DNA of 64,000 nucleotides from Rhynchopus euleeides (GCA_963210315.1 OY723313.1:558001-622000); one strand, 5' to 3'; positions 33,479 to 43,725 are shown, numbered from the stretch's first letter. A program made the numbers and translations. Notes: generated from the sequence alone by a model not told the origin.

Positions 33479-34016
33479 ATGTCACACCAATCTGAGCATT
33501 GTCACACCAATCTGAGCAATGTCACATCAATCTGAGCATTGTCACACCAATCTGAGCATTGTCACATCAATCTGAGCATTGTCACACCAATCTGAGCATT
33601 GTCACATCAATCTGAGCATTGTCACACCAATCTGAGCAATGTCACACCAATGTCACACCAATCTGGGCAATGTCACACCAATGTCACATCAATCTGAGCA
33701 TTGTCACACCAATGTCACACCAATGTCACACCAATGTCACACCAATGTCACACCAATCTGGGCAATGTCACACCAATGTCACATCAATCTGAGCATTGTC
33801 ACACCAATGTCACACCAATCTGGGCAATGTCACACCAATGTCACACCAATCTGAGCATTGTCACACCAATGTCACACCAATGTCACACCAATGTCACACC
33901 AATCTGGGCAATGTCACACCAATGTCACACCAATCTGAGCAATGTCACACCAATGTCACACCAATCTGAGCAATGTCACACCAATGTCACACCAATCTGG
34001 GCATTGTCACACCAAA
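33479..34016. repeat. GTCACACCAATCTGAGCA(A/T)T minisatellite
   Basis: The array begins with regular 20-bp units GTCACACCAATCTGAGCATT (alternating with GTCACATCAA...) and then mixes them with 11-bp GTCACACCAAT units and a CTGGGCAAT variant. There are no unique spacers between units, so this is a simple minisatellite. The open frames reading (M)SHQCHTN are repeat artefacts. Confidence 0.9.
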
Positions 34017-34048
34017 CTTCGCCTTGTTTCCTAAGGGAAACAAGGTAA

Positions 34049-34577
34049 TACCGTAAACAGAATAAATCTGGACCGTAAGAAGTCCTGGACGTAATAATGC
34101 TGGACCGTAAAAATTCTGGACCCCGGGGGTCCAAACCGATTGGACCTTTTTTCCGGTCCAGAGTGGTTTGCTGTTCCCCCCAAGGTCACCGGGTTTCTGC
34201 TCCCGCGGGAAGCGTTCACAAGCGTGAACGGGACTTCCCCAGCCCCTTGACTGATCTGGACCCCCTTCCCCTTCGGCCCCTTGACTGATCTGGACCCCCA
34301 CGAGTGGGGGTCTGAACCCCACTATCGGGGGTCGTATGGGCACCAATAATAGGCAGTGCAGACTCCCGATATCGGGGGTCCAGACCCCCAATAGCGGGGG
34401 TCGCTCTGACCCCGCCCCAGACCCCCGCTCCAGGGGGTGGGGGTCCACCGTGTGAGAAATCGCCATGTATCGCCAAGTCCCCCAAACTGGTCTGGACCGG
34501 ACAAATTCTGGACCTCGGGGGGGGTCTGGAGGTGGATTGGACCTTTTTTACGGTTCAGATTTATTCTGTTTACGGTA
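34049..34577. mobile_element. 529-bp TIR element
   Basis: The left end TACCGTAAACAGAATAAATC (30 bp in all, 34049-34078) is repeated inverted at 34548-34577 with one mismatch. The interior carries further GGACCGTAA, AATTCTGGACC and GGGGGTCTGGACCCC blocks in both orientations, and no coding frame with family motifs. A non-autonomous foldback transposon. A 10-bp hairpin (CCTTGTTTCC / GGAAACAAGG) lies immediately outside the left end at 34022-34045. Confidence 0.75.
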
Positions 34578-34865
34578 GGTGAAAAATCGTGAAATAACGC
34601 ATTTCTGCGCAACCGGACAGTTCCGGATAGTTCAGAACACCTCCAAAACACCCCAAAAAAGTGTTCTGGGGTGGTTTTTGGGGTCTACGGGACACTTTAT
34701 TTTTTGTCGCATGCGTCCTAGCCTAGGGGTTACCAGTCTAGGGCGAGTGCGGGCGAGCGTGGGCGAGGGCGGGCGACGGTGACCGACGGTGGGAGGGCGG
34801 GTGGTGGGCCAACCTGGGCCCCGCGGTAGGTTCGCCGCTCGCTCGTCATTTTTCCCTTCCACTGC
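34578..34865. other. Repeat-region spacer
   Basis: No gene. Contains GGGCGAGNG-type short repeats at 34740-34800. Confidence 0.4.
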
Positions 34866-34921
34866 ACTTTTTTTTTCTTATCCGTCAGGTGGATCACCGG
34901 GTGGGGAGAGATCCGGTGTAG
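34866..34921 (-). mobile_element. 5'-truncated 3' tail of the OTU/RT non-LTR retrotransposon
   Basis: Read on the minus strand, CCGGATCTCTCCCCACCCGG, then TG(A/G)TCCACCTGACGGATA followed by an A-run matches the extreme 3' end of the long element at 46559-46625 with one or two changes, and both end in poly(A). Homology stops at about 34921, the usual 5' truncation pattern of target-primed reverse transcription. About 55 bp. Confidence 0.65.
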
Positions 34922-35360
34922 CAGGTGCGTAGCTAACAGAGAGCCCTAAGAAAATTGTGTCTCCGAAATTATTTGGTCCGATTTCGGCCGAAAAAACGGG
35001 GAATCAGACCCCACCACACATCGAGACTGCCATTTTTCGGTGTTTCTCGGGGTCTGGGGGTCCAGGGGGGCACTTCACCACCTCTCTATCACCCCACATG
35101 GGGTCCCAAACAGGGCACACAGGGGTTCACAAGGGCAGAATGGCCATCACCCCGACCCGCAACCACGAGACTAGGCAGTGAATGGCTTGGTTGACGGGCA
35201 GGGGTGTGGCAAAATACATGTTGACAGAGACGGCAGAGACGTGGTGTGAAAACAATCGGGATCAGAGACAACTTTGGGCTTTGCATGTAACCGATTGTAA
35301 CCGATCAGCCTTGGCATGTAACCGATCGTCACCGATCAGCCTCGGCATGTAATGAGTATT
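34922..35360. other. Repeat-region spacer with short CATGTAACCGATC repeats
   Basis: No gene. GCATGTAACCGAT and AACCGATC(A/G) units lie at 35284-35350; they resemble the unit of the array at 39057-39296. Confidence 0.45.
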
Positions 35361-35483
35361 TACGTCCCTCCCGGGGAGGCCCCAAGGGACCCTCGAGGGA
35401 GCGTAAAATGACCCGAGGGCGCGAAGCGCCCGAGGGGCATTTTACGCTCCCGAGAGGGTCCCGCGGGGCCCGGGAGGGACGTA
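35361..35483. repeat. 123-bp near-perfect palindrome
   Basis: TACGTCCCTCCCGGG...GAGCGTAAAATG...GGGCGCGAAGCGCCC...CATTTTACGCTC...CCCGGGAGGGACGTA folds on itself with a few mismatches around a centre in GGGCGCGAAGCGCCC. The ends TACGTCCCTCCC / GGGAGGGACGTA are perfectly inverted. A small foldback element. Confidence 0.75.
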
Positions 35484-36051
35484 GTTCGGTTTGTTTCCCA
35501 AGGGGACACCTTTGCGGGCCCTCCCGAGCCTCTGGAAATTGCCTGCAGTGGGACCCTCTGCCCGGGCTTTTTGGCCACATTATGACCCCGGGGAGCCCCG
35601 GGAAATCGGGTCCACACCTAAAAAATCACCCAAAAACGCGAAATTTTGCGCTTCCCAGGCATGTTGAGCAGAAATACTGCAATTGTCATCGCTTCTGGGT
35701 CTCCGACTGGTTTCTGCACCAGAAATACCCCAGAAACGCGAAAAAAGGGCGATTCTCGGCCAAAAATCGCCCAAAAACGGGGTTTTGGGCCCATGTTTCA
35801 CCCAGAAACCCTTTGTTGGGCCTCTGTGAAAAATCGAAAATTTTGGCATTTTTTCGCGATTTTCGTATTGTCCTCGCCCAGCCATAATCCGATTTTTTGC
35901 TGAAAAATGCAGGGAAATGCAACGAATCAACGAATTAAGCCGTTTTAACCCCTTTCGTGCACTTTTTGGTCCCAGAAGGGGTTATGGTGTGTGTATAGGG
36001 GTCCTGGGCCCTTAGCGATTTCTGGCCATTTTCAGCGTGTCAGCCCCGGGG

Positions 36052-36196
36052 AGTGTAAAGTAGCCGCAGGGAGTGTAAAGTAACTCCCGGGGAGTGTAAA
36101 GTAGAGCCCCAGGGAGTGTAAAGTGAGCTGGAGGGAGTGTAAAGTGACCCGCGGGGAGTGTAAAGTACTTTACACTCCCCGCCCTGCACTTTACAC
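36052..36196. repeat. GGGAGTGTAAAGTA tandem repeat with central palindrome
   Basis: Seven (C/G)GGGAGTGTAAAGT units spaced 17-24 bp apart, followed by the inverted ACTTTACACTCCC units. The turn-point GGGGAGTGTAAAGTACTTTA (then CACTCCCC) is a perfect palindrome. The mirrored block is at 40560-40660. Confidence 0.7.
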
Positions 36197-36295
36197 TCCC
36201 TGCCCTACCAGACCCCGGGGAGGTAAAGTGAGCTGGAGGGAGGGTCGCAATGTGTCCCCGCGGGATACAAACGATTGTAACCGATCAGCCTATTC

Positions 36296-36620
36296 TACAG
36301 ACCTATTCACCACCAATTCGGACCAACTCGGCCTGTCACTCACCTATTCGGACCTATTCACTACCAATTCGGACCAATTCGGCCTGTTCCAGACCTATTC
36401 GGACCTATTCGCCACCAATTCGGACCAATTTGGTATGTTGCAGACCTATTCGGACCTATTCGCTACCAATTCGGACCAATTCGGCATGTTGCAAACCTAT
36501 TCGGACCTATTCACTACCAATTCGGACCAATTCGGCATGTTACAGACCTATTCAGACCTATTCACTACCAATTCGGCATGTTGCAGACCTATTCGGACCT
36601 ATTCGCCACCAATTCGGACT
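36296..36620 (+). repeat. 51-bp minisatellite with an open 17-codon unit
   Basis: Units of 51 bp (CGGACCTATTCACTACCAAT, TCGGACCAATTCGGCATGTT, GCAGACCTATT) repeat about six times. Because 51 is divisible by three, a plus-strand frame stays open and would give tandem SDLF(T/A)TNSDQFGMLQTY peptides. I see no start context or other evidence of translation, so I treat it as repeat. Confidence 0.75.
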
Positions 36621-37224
36621 CCTTCAGGTACTATTCCCAGGAAGCGGATGTTTTCCTATCCGCTTCCCACCCGTAATGACAGCCACACCCTGAATATGAC
36701 CGTTCTGAGCGGTCCTCGGTGAAGAGAAGGTCCACCGGACACGTACCTCCACAAGGATCAAACGCTCAAACACAGCAGCCCGTGGGGCAGCAGTTTTGTG
36801 GCAGTTTTTCGGCGGAAGCGGATTGGCGCGTATCTGCTTCCAGTCAAAAACACCCAGAATACCCCCAAAACACCCTCCTTGGGGGCGAATAGGACTGTGG
36901 GAGACCGTCAGAATGGGTACCAGTTGACCCAGGGTTCCTAAAGTAGAGGGGGCCTACCTCCAGCCATCCCTCACAAAAAAAGTGTGACGGAAATTAATTT
37001 GGTCAATTCGGCTCAAAAAAACAGCCTCCCGGACCCCGCACACACTCCGACAATGTCAAAAAACACACTTTTGGACATGTGCGGGTGCAGGCCACTTCAC
37101 CTTGGGGCCAGACTGCCGCCAGAGAGTACTCCCAGGGCAGAACAACGCAGAAACAAACGACACTTGGTCAGAAACACACCAAGAACAGCGGGGTGTCGGT
37201 CACTTTTTGGCCACGGGCGACCTA
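36621..37224. other. Spacer within the composite element
   Basis: No gene and no strong repeat; moderately A/C-rich sequence. Confidence 0.4.
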
Positions 37225-38085
37225 CAGCGGGTCGGAACAACCCGCTGTTGGTCAAAAACGCCCCAGAACAACCCCCTGTTGGTCGGAACAACCTCCTGTT
37301 GATCAAAAACGCCCCAGAACAACCAGCTGTTGGCCAAAGGTACCCCAGAACAACCCCCTGTTGGTCAAAAGTGCACCGGAACAACCTCCTGATGGTCGGA
37401 ACAACCCCCTGTTGGTCAAAAGTGCACCGGAACAACCTCCTGTTGGTCAAAAATGCCCCAGAACAACCCCCTGTTGGTCAAAAGTGCACCGGAACAACCT
37501 CCTGTTGGTCGGAACAACCCCCTGTTGGCCAAAGGTACCCCAGAACAACCCCCTGTTGGTCGGAACAACCTCCTGTTGGTCAAAAGTGCACCGGAACAAC
37601 CTCCTGTTGCTCGGAACAACCCCCTGTTGGTCAAAAATGCCCCAGAACAACCCCCTGTTGGTCGGAACAACCCCCTGTTGGTCAAAAGTGCACCGGAACA
37701 ACCTCCTGTTGGTCGGAACAACCCCCTGTTGGTCAAAAATGCCCCGGAACAACCCCCTGCTTGAACAGGGGGTTGTTCTGGGGCATTTTTGACCAACAGG
37801 GGGTCGTTACGGGACATTTCTGACCAACAGGGGGTTGTTCCGGGGCATTTCTGACCAACAGGGGGTTGTTCCGACCAACAGGTGGTTGTTCCGGGGCATT
37901 TTTGACCAACAGGGGGTTGTTCTGGGGCATTTTTGACCAACAGGAGGTTGTTCCGACCAACAGGGGGTTGTTCCGACCAACAGGTGGTTGTTCCGGGGCA
38001 TTTCTGACCAACAGGGGGTTGTTCTGGGGCATTTTTGACCAACAGGGGGTTGTTCCGACCAACAGGTGGTTGTTCCGGGGCACTT
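37225..38085. repeat. Large palindromic minisatellite (AACAACCCCCTGTTGGTC)
   Basis: Left of about 37762 the array reads GGAACAACC(C/T)CCTGTTGGTC and TCAAAAATGCCCCAG / AAAGTGCACCGG blocks; right of it the same blocks run in reverse complement. The turning point is CAACCCCCTG-CTTGAA-CAGGGGGTTG. The left half has about 18-20 units, the right about 14. Each strand could fold into a hairpin of roughly 300-400 bp per arm. Long open frames in both directions are by-products of unit lengths. Confidence 0.85.
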
Positions 38086-38828
38086 TTGGCTACGTCTACC
38101 ACCGTCTACCACCATCTACCACCGTCTACCACGCAGAAATGGTGATTTTCACCCAGAAACACCCCAAAATGGGCCATCTGGGGCCGAAAATCTCCGTCTA
38201 CACCCTCAGAAAGGGCCTAGATAGGCCAAAAACTGATTTTATAGTTTTTAGACCCTCTCCAAGGGGGTCTGGAGGGGGTACCGAGTGAAAGTAACGGGAA
38301 ATGGCCATGTTCTCACCCAAATTGGCTGAAAAATAAAAAAATGTGTTTTTCTGGGCAAAAAACGAGCATTCCTGGGATCTAGATGGTGGTAGACAGAGGT
38401 TTTTGTCCATTTTGGGGTCACCTGGTGGGTTAGCTGGCGAGTAGTTGTCCAAAATCGTCGAAAATAATTTTCGTCACAGCTTTTTCCTGGATGGGCCTCC
38501 TCTACCTAAAGGCCTACTGGAGCAACAGGCGGCGGTGAAAACTGGTTTTCGTCATTGTTTCCTCACTAAAACGCCAAAACAGGTGAAAAAACCGGTTTTT
38601 CTGTATTTCTCAGCAAACCTCGAGCATTTCGTTGAGGAAGCAGATGGAAGCAGATCGTTCCGGACCCATTTGGGACCACCTGGGGTATGGGCCGTGAAAG
38701 ACAATGCGATTTGTCCTCAGACGGTCACTACTAAACACGCCAGCCTCGTTGTAATACCCTAGCAAGACCACTGTAATTCGACACGCCAGCATCATCAACC
38801 TTCGCGAACGGTGGCTTTATTGCTCACC
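38086..38828. other. Spacer with TACCACCGTC repeats
   Basis: TACCACCGTC/TACCACCATC units lie at 38090-38135; otherwise no gene or strong repeat. Confidence 0.4.
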
Positions 38829-39012
38829 TGTGGCGGCCTTGTTGACTGGGTGCTGCAGTACGCGGGTCGGCGGGCCGTGGCCCGGCGGTGGCGGGAGGCC
38901 TGCGGAGAGGAGGGGCGCTTCGCGCCCCTCCTCTCCGCAGGCCTCCCGCCACCGCCGGGCCACGGCCCGCCGACCCGCGTACTGCAGCACGCCAGTCAAC
39001 AAGACTGCCACA
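38829..39012. repeat. Near-perfect palindrome of about 184 bp, GC-rich
   Basis: GTTGACTGGGTGCTGCAGTA... is repeated inverted as ...TACTGCAGCACGCCAGTCAAC, with a 75-80 bp near-perfect arm and the centre GGGGCGC-TTC-GCGCCCC. The outermost bases (TGTGGC.GCCTTGTTGAC) match with a few changes. The high GC content would make a very stable cruciform or RNA hairpin. A small foldback transposon is the simplest reading. Confidence 0.85.
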
Positions 39013-39056
39013 CAGGTCTGCAGCGGGCAGGTTGCGTATTTCACCAACACCTTTAC

Positions 39057-39296
39057 ACGGCATGTAACCACCTCAAGACGGCATGTAACCACCTGTAACC
39101 ACCTCAAGATGGCATGTAACCACCTGTAACCACCTCGGAATGGCATGTAACCACCTCAAGATGGCATGTAACCACCTGTAACCACCTCAAAATGGCATGT
39201 AACCACCTGTAACCACCTCAAGATGGCATGTAACCACCTGTAACCACCTCGGAATGGCATGTAACCACCTCAAGATGGCATGTAACCACCTGTAAC
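39057..39296. repeat. CATGTAACCACCTCAAGATGG minisatellite, array 1
   Basis: 21-bp (CATGTAACCACCTCAAGATG+G) and 31-bp units (an extra TGTAACCACC) alternate. A second short array of the same units lies at 39923-40021, on the other side of the foldback at 39298-39915, which has evidently inserted into a single longer array. Confidence 0.85.
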
Positions 39297-39297
39297 A

Positions 39298-39915
39298 GGG
39301 TTCTGAGTTGGTACCGTACTAGGTACTACCACCCGGTACTACCCCCAACAGGGTTCTGAGTTGGTACCGTACTAGGTACTACCACCCGGTACCACCCCCA
39401 ACATTGGAAATCCAGACTTGGGTCCCAGCCCAAAAATTTTCAGAAATTATGAATTTCCGGATGAATTCCAGCCAGCAGTGTGGTCATTTTGCTCTGGGAG
39501 ATGAGTTTTTGGCCACTCAAATTTTTTCAGTCCTCACGACGAAATACCACAAGCAAATATGACCGACTCAAAATCTGAAAAAATGAAAAATCCGAAAAAT
39601 TATTTTCTCGAAAAAAGTGGGTTCGTGGGTTTCGTTTTTCCCCACAACCCCGAAAAAAAAATTTGGATTTTTTTTCAGATTTTGGACTTTTTTCAGCAAA
39701 CTGATTTTTTTTGGTTTTACTTTTTGGGGTGGTCCATATTTACGTTGGGAAACCTGAAAAATTCTCGAGTGGCCAAAAACTCATCTCCCAGAGCAAAATG
39801 ACCCCACCACGGTTCGGAAAAATTCCGGAAATGCTAAATTTGCGAAACCAAAAATCGCGATTTTGTGGTACCAGGTGGTACCGGGTGGTACTACCTAGTA
39901 CGGTACTAAATCAGA
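39298..39915. mobile_element. Foldback element of about 620 bp inserted in a minisatellite
   Basis: The left arm starts with a 60-bp direct duplication (GGGTTCTGAGTTGGTACCGT, ACTAGGTACTACCACCCGGT). The right arm is the inverse (GGTACCGGGTGGTACTACCT, AGTACGGTACTAAATCAGA). Deeper in both arms the block TCATTTTGCTCTGGGAGATG, AGTTTTTGGCCACTC is shared in inverted orientation. The A/T-rich core of about 200 bp is non-coding. Confidence 0.75.
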
Positions 39916-39922
39916 TCACTGC

Positions 39923-40021
39923 CTGTAACCACCTCAAAATGGCATGTAACCACCTGTAACCACCTCAAGATGGCATGTAACCACCTGTAACCACCTCGGA
40001 ATGGCATGTAACCACCTGTAA
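39923..40021. repeat. CATGTAACCACCTCAAGATGG minisatellite, array 2
   Basis: Same 21/31-bp unit structure and orientation as 39057-39296; continuation of that array beyond the inserted foldback. Confidence 0.8.
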
Positions 40022-40175
40022 GGACCGTCTTGGACCCCAAAATGTAGCAGAGGGACACTTCAGCCATTTTCAGCAGAAAAAAAATGAAGCTTTGTATCCC
40101 GCGGGGACACATTGCGACCCTCCCTCCAGCTCACTTTACCTCCCTGGGGTCTGGCAGGGCGGGGAGTGTAAAGTA

Positions 40176-40556
40176 CTTAATTGCGCACCCGGACATTAAT
40201 TGCACTGCACTCCAACACCGTTATAGTGCACTTAATTGCACTCCAGGTCACTTAATTGCACTGCGGGGCAGTTGTGAAATGCACGGTGCAATTAGGTAAT
40301 TGGGCCTCCTGACCTGGCTGGGAGGCCCCCAGATTCGCCTTGAATCGGCTGGATTCGGCCCAGAATCCAGCAGCGGATGGCCTGTCGTGCTGTGCGATTA
40401 ATGACCGGGATGTCGCAATTAACCCTCAACTGCACCCCGAGTCGGCCTCAATTGCACCTCGTGCAGGTAAAAAAAGGCCTCGGGCCTCCGGCCCTCGGAC
40501 CGTTTTTTTACCTGCACTCCGGTGCAATTTCGGCCTCCGGTCGGGGTGCAGGTAAT
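40176..40556. mobile_element. Insertion in the right arm, with hairpin (GTGCAGGTAAAAAAAGGCCT family)
   Basis: This segment interrupts the mirrored arm of the composite element (GTAAAGTACTT | ... | TACACTCCCC). It contains several TTAATTGCACT units and, near its right end, a hairpin pairing TGCAGGTAAAAAAAGGCCTC and GGGCCTCCGG with CCGTTTTTTTACCTGCA. A copy of the hairpin part lies inverted at 53863-53999. Confidence 0.6.
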
Positions 40557-40921
40557 ATACATTACACTCCCCGCGGGTCACTTTACACTCCCTGCGGGTC
40601 TACTTTACACTCCCCGGGAGTTACTTTACACTCCCTGCGGCTACTTTACACTCCCCGGGGCTGACACGCTGAAAATGGCCAAAAATCGCTAAGGGCCCAG
40701 GACCCCTATACACACACCATAACCCCTTCTGGGACCAAAAAGTGCACGAAAGGGGTTAAAACGGCGTAATTCGTTGATTTGTTGCATTTCCCTGCATTTT
40801 TCAGCAAAAAATCGGATTTTGGCTGGGCGAGGACAATGCGAAAATCGCGAAAAAATGACAAAATTTTCGATTTTTCACAGAGGCCCAACAACGGGTTTTT
40901 GGGTGAAAAATAGGCCCAAGG

Positions 40922-42164
40922 AGGATGTATAACGAACTGTAAATTCTGTAAAATTTTGTAAAAAATGGGGGGATTTTTTGGAAAAATGGCCAAAAAAAGA
41001 GTGTGGGGAGTTGGGTCCAGTTTAGCAAAGTCCGTGTATTTGGACGCGGCCCCTCAGATAAGGAAGCCGCGTCTCAGGTGCGATATGGGGTGTTGGAGAA
41101 TTTCAGGGTTCGGCCCGAAATTCCCGTTCGAACCGCTATCCCAGGTCCGACTCAAAACTGTGCTGGGCTCTCGGAGACGGGAGCCCGAAAGCGGGAAGAC
41201 CAAGCCAATTGTTTTTCCGTGCGAGGATCACTCGTCGACACTGTGTGGAAGCCCTGCAGGGCACATCCATGAGACGCATCACAACAGAAGGGACAGAAGA
41301 ACATGAGGCCACGAGGAAGCTGGCCGTGTATCGCAAAGTTTTCGACAACGTAGCATGCCCGAGAGGAACGTTCTTCCCGTTCCCATTCAGGGTACGGTAC
41401 ACCTGAGGACAGCAAAAGACGGTCACCTTGCAGGCGGGGCAACGCCTGCATGAACGCAGATAAAATTGCAGCATACGTTCCCTGCATCAGGAGCCGGTTG
41501 TCAAGCCTCCCGTGTTGCAGTTGTAGGGCTCCGAATAACACCCAGTTTCATCGGACCGTAACGAGGATCTTGGCATCGACGAGCCACAGACTGTGACACT
41601 TTACAGTCGGAATCGCGTCCGACACCTGGTAGGCATTGCCATGCCGATGGAAGGCCCCCCCAGCCCATGGGGGGCCCGGGGTCTCAGACGGTGGGAGGCA
41701 CTCCAGAGTGGCGTGTGGCCTCCGACCGGCGCGGACTGCGCTACAACACCGCAACCGAGGGCACCTGCAACTACATTTGGATGCGGGACACAGCATCTTC
41801 TGAGATGCTCGGCGGGGAGAGGGGGTCTCTCTGTACCTCCTAGGGAAAGCGGACAGAACGAGGTAGGCACTCGGAGATGGAGCCGAGAGGGGCGGACGGG
41901 GGTTCTTTCAGGCAGCGCCGCAACAGCGAGAAGAACACGTGCAACCCCAGAACATGAGGCGCCGTGACGGAGCAACAGGAGAAAACCATAAAAACAGGGC
42001 GTCCGGACGACAGACAGGCACGGGACTGGAAACGCAAACAAACAGACAGCCGAAAAGAAGTCGAAGTGAAACGGTTGTACAAAGGGCTCGGCTTTACCGA
42101 CGTCCTTCGTACAGAGTGAAACGACGCCGCCGCCGAAGGCGGCCAATCCGCCGCCCGAAGGGCG
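40922..42164. other. Repeat-region spacer, no supportable gene
   Basis: The segment 41130-42100 has normal base composition and moderately long minus-strand frames (41152-41541 and 41601-42305), but I recognise no domain, and the frames are not continuous with each other. It could be a decayed element or gene fragment. GC hairpins (CCGCCGCCGAAGGCGG; CCGCCCGAAGGGCGG) lie at 42125-42168. Confidence 0.4.
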
Positions 42165-42347
42165 GCGGAAAATTTTTTGGGGTGTTTTTGGGTGAAAATC
42201 CGGGCAACCCGGGCCCTTTGGGACCACATAGGCCAGGAAAGGCCAAAATTTTCGACTTTTTTCGGAAATTTTCCGATTTTTCACAGTGTGGCAGTCCGCA
42301 GACACAGATTTTCGGGTCAGAAAAAAAAAATTTGTCGACCCAAAAAT

Positions 42348-43528
42348 CAGGGCTGTTCCTAACTGGGGGGCTTGTTCCCCACTTTCAGGATTCTGAACTT
42401 TTTTTCTAAGAATTTTTGTAAGGGGAAAAAAAGTTTTTTTCTAAGAATTTTGTTAGGGGAATTTTTTTCTAAGGTTGTTTCGCAGAGGAAAAAACTTTTT
42501 CTAAGTTTTCCCCAGTCGACAGGGCGCGCACAAGGATGGAAGGGAAGTCTGTCCCACGTACCGTTCGCCTTGCTGGCCAACTGGAGAGCCAGACGTTCAC
42601 TACCGTGGCCTCCGGCGGCTGGGGGGCTCCGCCCCCCAGACCCCCCTGTGGCGTACGTCTCGTACTCAAGTCCTTCGAATCCCATCAAGTCGGGGTCCAA
42701 CCACTCCAGTCGCCTCTGAGGACGCAGCCAACTCGCACAGAATCTGTACGCCCACACGAACAGATGTTCGCTACCGTGGCCTCCGGCGGCTGGGGGGCTC
42801 ACGCCCCCCAGACCCCCCATGTAGCGTGTGCCCGTCCATCTATCTCACTTCCCCGGGTCAGCGCCGCATCCATGAAGCGCTTCTTCGAAGCCTGACTGAC
42901 ATCGGACAGGAGGTCGGGCTTCCCCACCTGGGAGGTACACTTGCCGCGTTCGCGACATGCGTGACACGCGACACGCTACCTGAAACGTGAGTGTGCCTTG
43001 CTAACACGGGCATTTCAACGGTCTGCCGACGACCGTTCCCCAAACCCGTAAACCAGCAGTTTTGGAAAATCGGAGAGATCACCCTGCGCTGAATATGGTG
43101 CGCACCACTGCAAAATCCCCGGGAGCTTTTGGGCTTTCAGACCTGAAGGGGCCAGCAGGTGGGTGGCGTCGGGGGCAGCTTTGTAACTGTCCTCCAGCTG
43201 CTGGCATGTCCAGCCCTGCGAGAGTGCCAAGGTGTATTGAGTCCCTGCGGAGCACAACCCCCGATGAGAACGAGTGCCAGATGATCCTCATTCATTTTCA
43301 GCTGTAACGCGCATGAGGGGCACTCTCTGCCGCAAGCATCTCTGGGCATCACTCGAGAGCTGTCAATGATGACGCGGAGAGAAATCAGAGAAAAAGTCCC
43401 GCCTGACGGGCACGCGCCTGGAAACTGTGGGGGGGCGAGCAAAAATTCCCTTGTAAAAATTCTTAGAAAAAACCTGGTTCCCCGACCCAAAAAACCTGGA
43501 AAAAGGGCTCGTTCCCCGCCCAGGCCTG
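42348..43528. mobile_element. Non-autonomous hAT-like element, 1181 bp, with 8-bp TSD
   Basis: The element sits inside a 374-bp satellite monomer and is flanked by the identical 8-mer CCAAAAAT (42340-42347 and 43529-43536), which occurs once in intact monomers. Its ends are CAGGGCTG and, inverted, CAGGCCTG (7/8). Subterminal TTTTTTCTAAGAATTTTTGT blocks occur inverted at both ends. An 8-bp duplication with CAGGG-type short TIRs is the hallmark of hAT transposons. No transposase is visible. The interior includes two copies of the GC-rich hairpin repeat (about 42603 and 42773). Confidence 0.8.
42603..42822. repeat. GC-rich hairpin repeat, two copies
   Basis: ACCGTGGCCTCCGGCGGCTG followed by GGGGGCTCCGCCCCCCAGAC occurs at about 42603-42651 and 42773-42822. 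Two further copies in the opposite orientation lie at about 46100-46155 and 46222-46280. The GGGGGGC...GCCCCCC part folds on itself. Confidence 0.7.
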
Positions 43529-43725
43529 CCAAAAATTTCGGATTTTTTTCCGGAGGGTGTATGGTGACCATCCCGGAAATCCGAAAAAAACCTGATTTTT
43601 CCTGATTTTCGGATTTTTCTCGAAATTCGCCCTTGTGTCAACCAGTGGCAAATTTTTCGGAAAATCGGGAAAAAACAGGAAAATCCGGAAAATCATACAC
43701 CCTCCTAGTGTCTGGGGGGTGATAT

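Larger units (their letters stand above)
35785..40921. mobile_element. Composite element of about 5.1 kb bounded by long inverted arms
   Basis: The left arm (about 35785-36275) and the right arm (about 40093-40175 plus 40557-40921) are inverted copies. Both contain, in mirrored order, TTGGGCCTCTGTGAAAAATC, CCGATTTTTTGC, CCCAGAAGGGGTTATGGTGT, GGGCCCTTAGCGATTT, CAGCGTGTCAGCCCCGGGGA and stacked GGAGTGTAAAGTA units. The right arm is interrupted at 40176-40556 by a sequence absent from the left arm. The interior is a stack of smaller foldbacks and minisatellites without recognisable transposase. It may be one large foldback element or two facing copies of a repeat. Confidence 0.6.

Noticed and set aside
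33479-34016. Regular 20-bp repeats resembling a CRISPR array
   Set aside because: Units are directly adjacent or separated by truncated units, with no unique spacers and no cas genes, in a eukaryotic context.
37079-38115. Several 100-280 codon frames in both directions
   Set aside because: By-products of the palindromic minisatellite; both strands are open because of unit composition.
41152-42305. Minus-strand frames as a transposase gene
   Set aside because: No DDE, tyrosine-recombinase, helicase or zinc-finger signature; frames are discontinuous.
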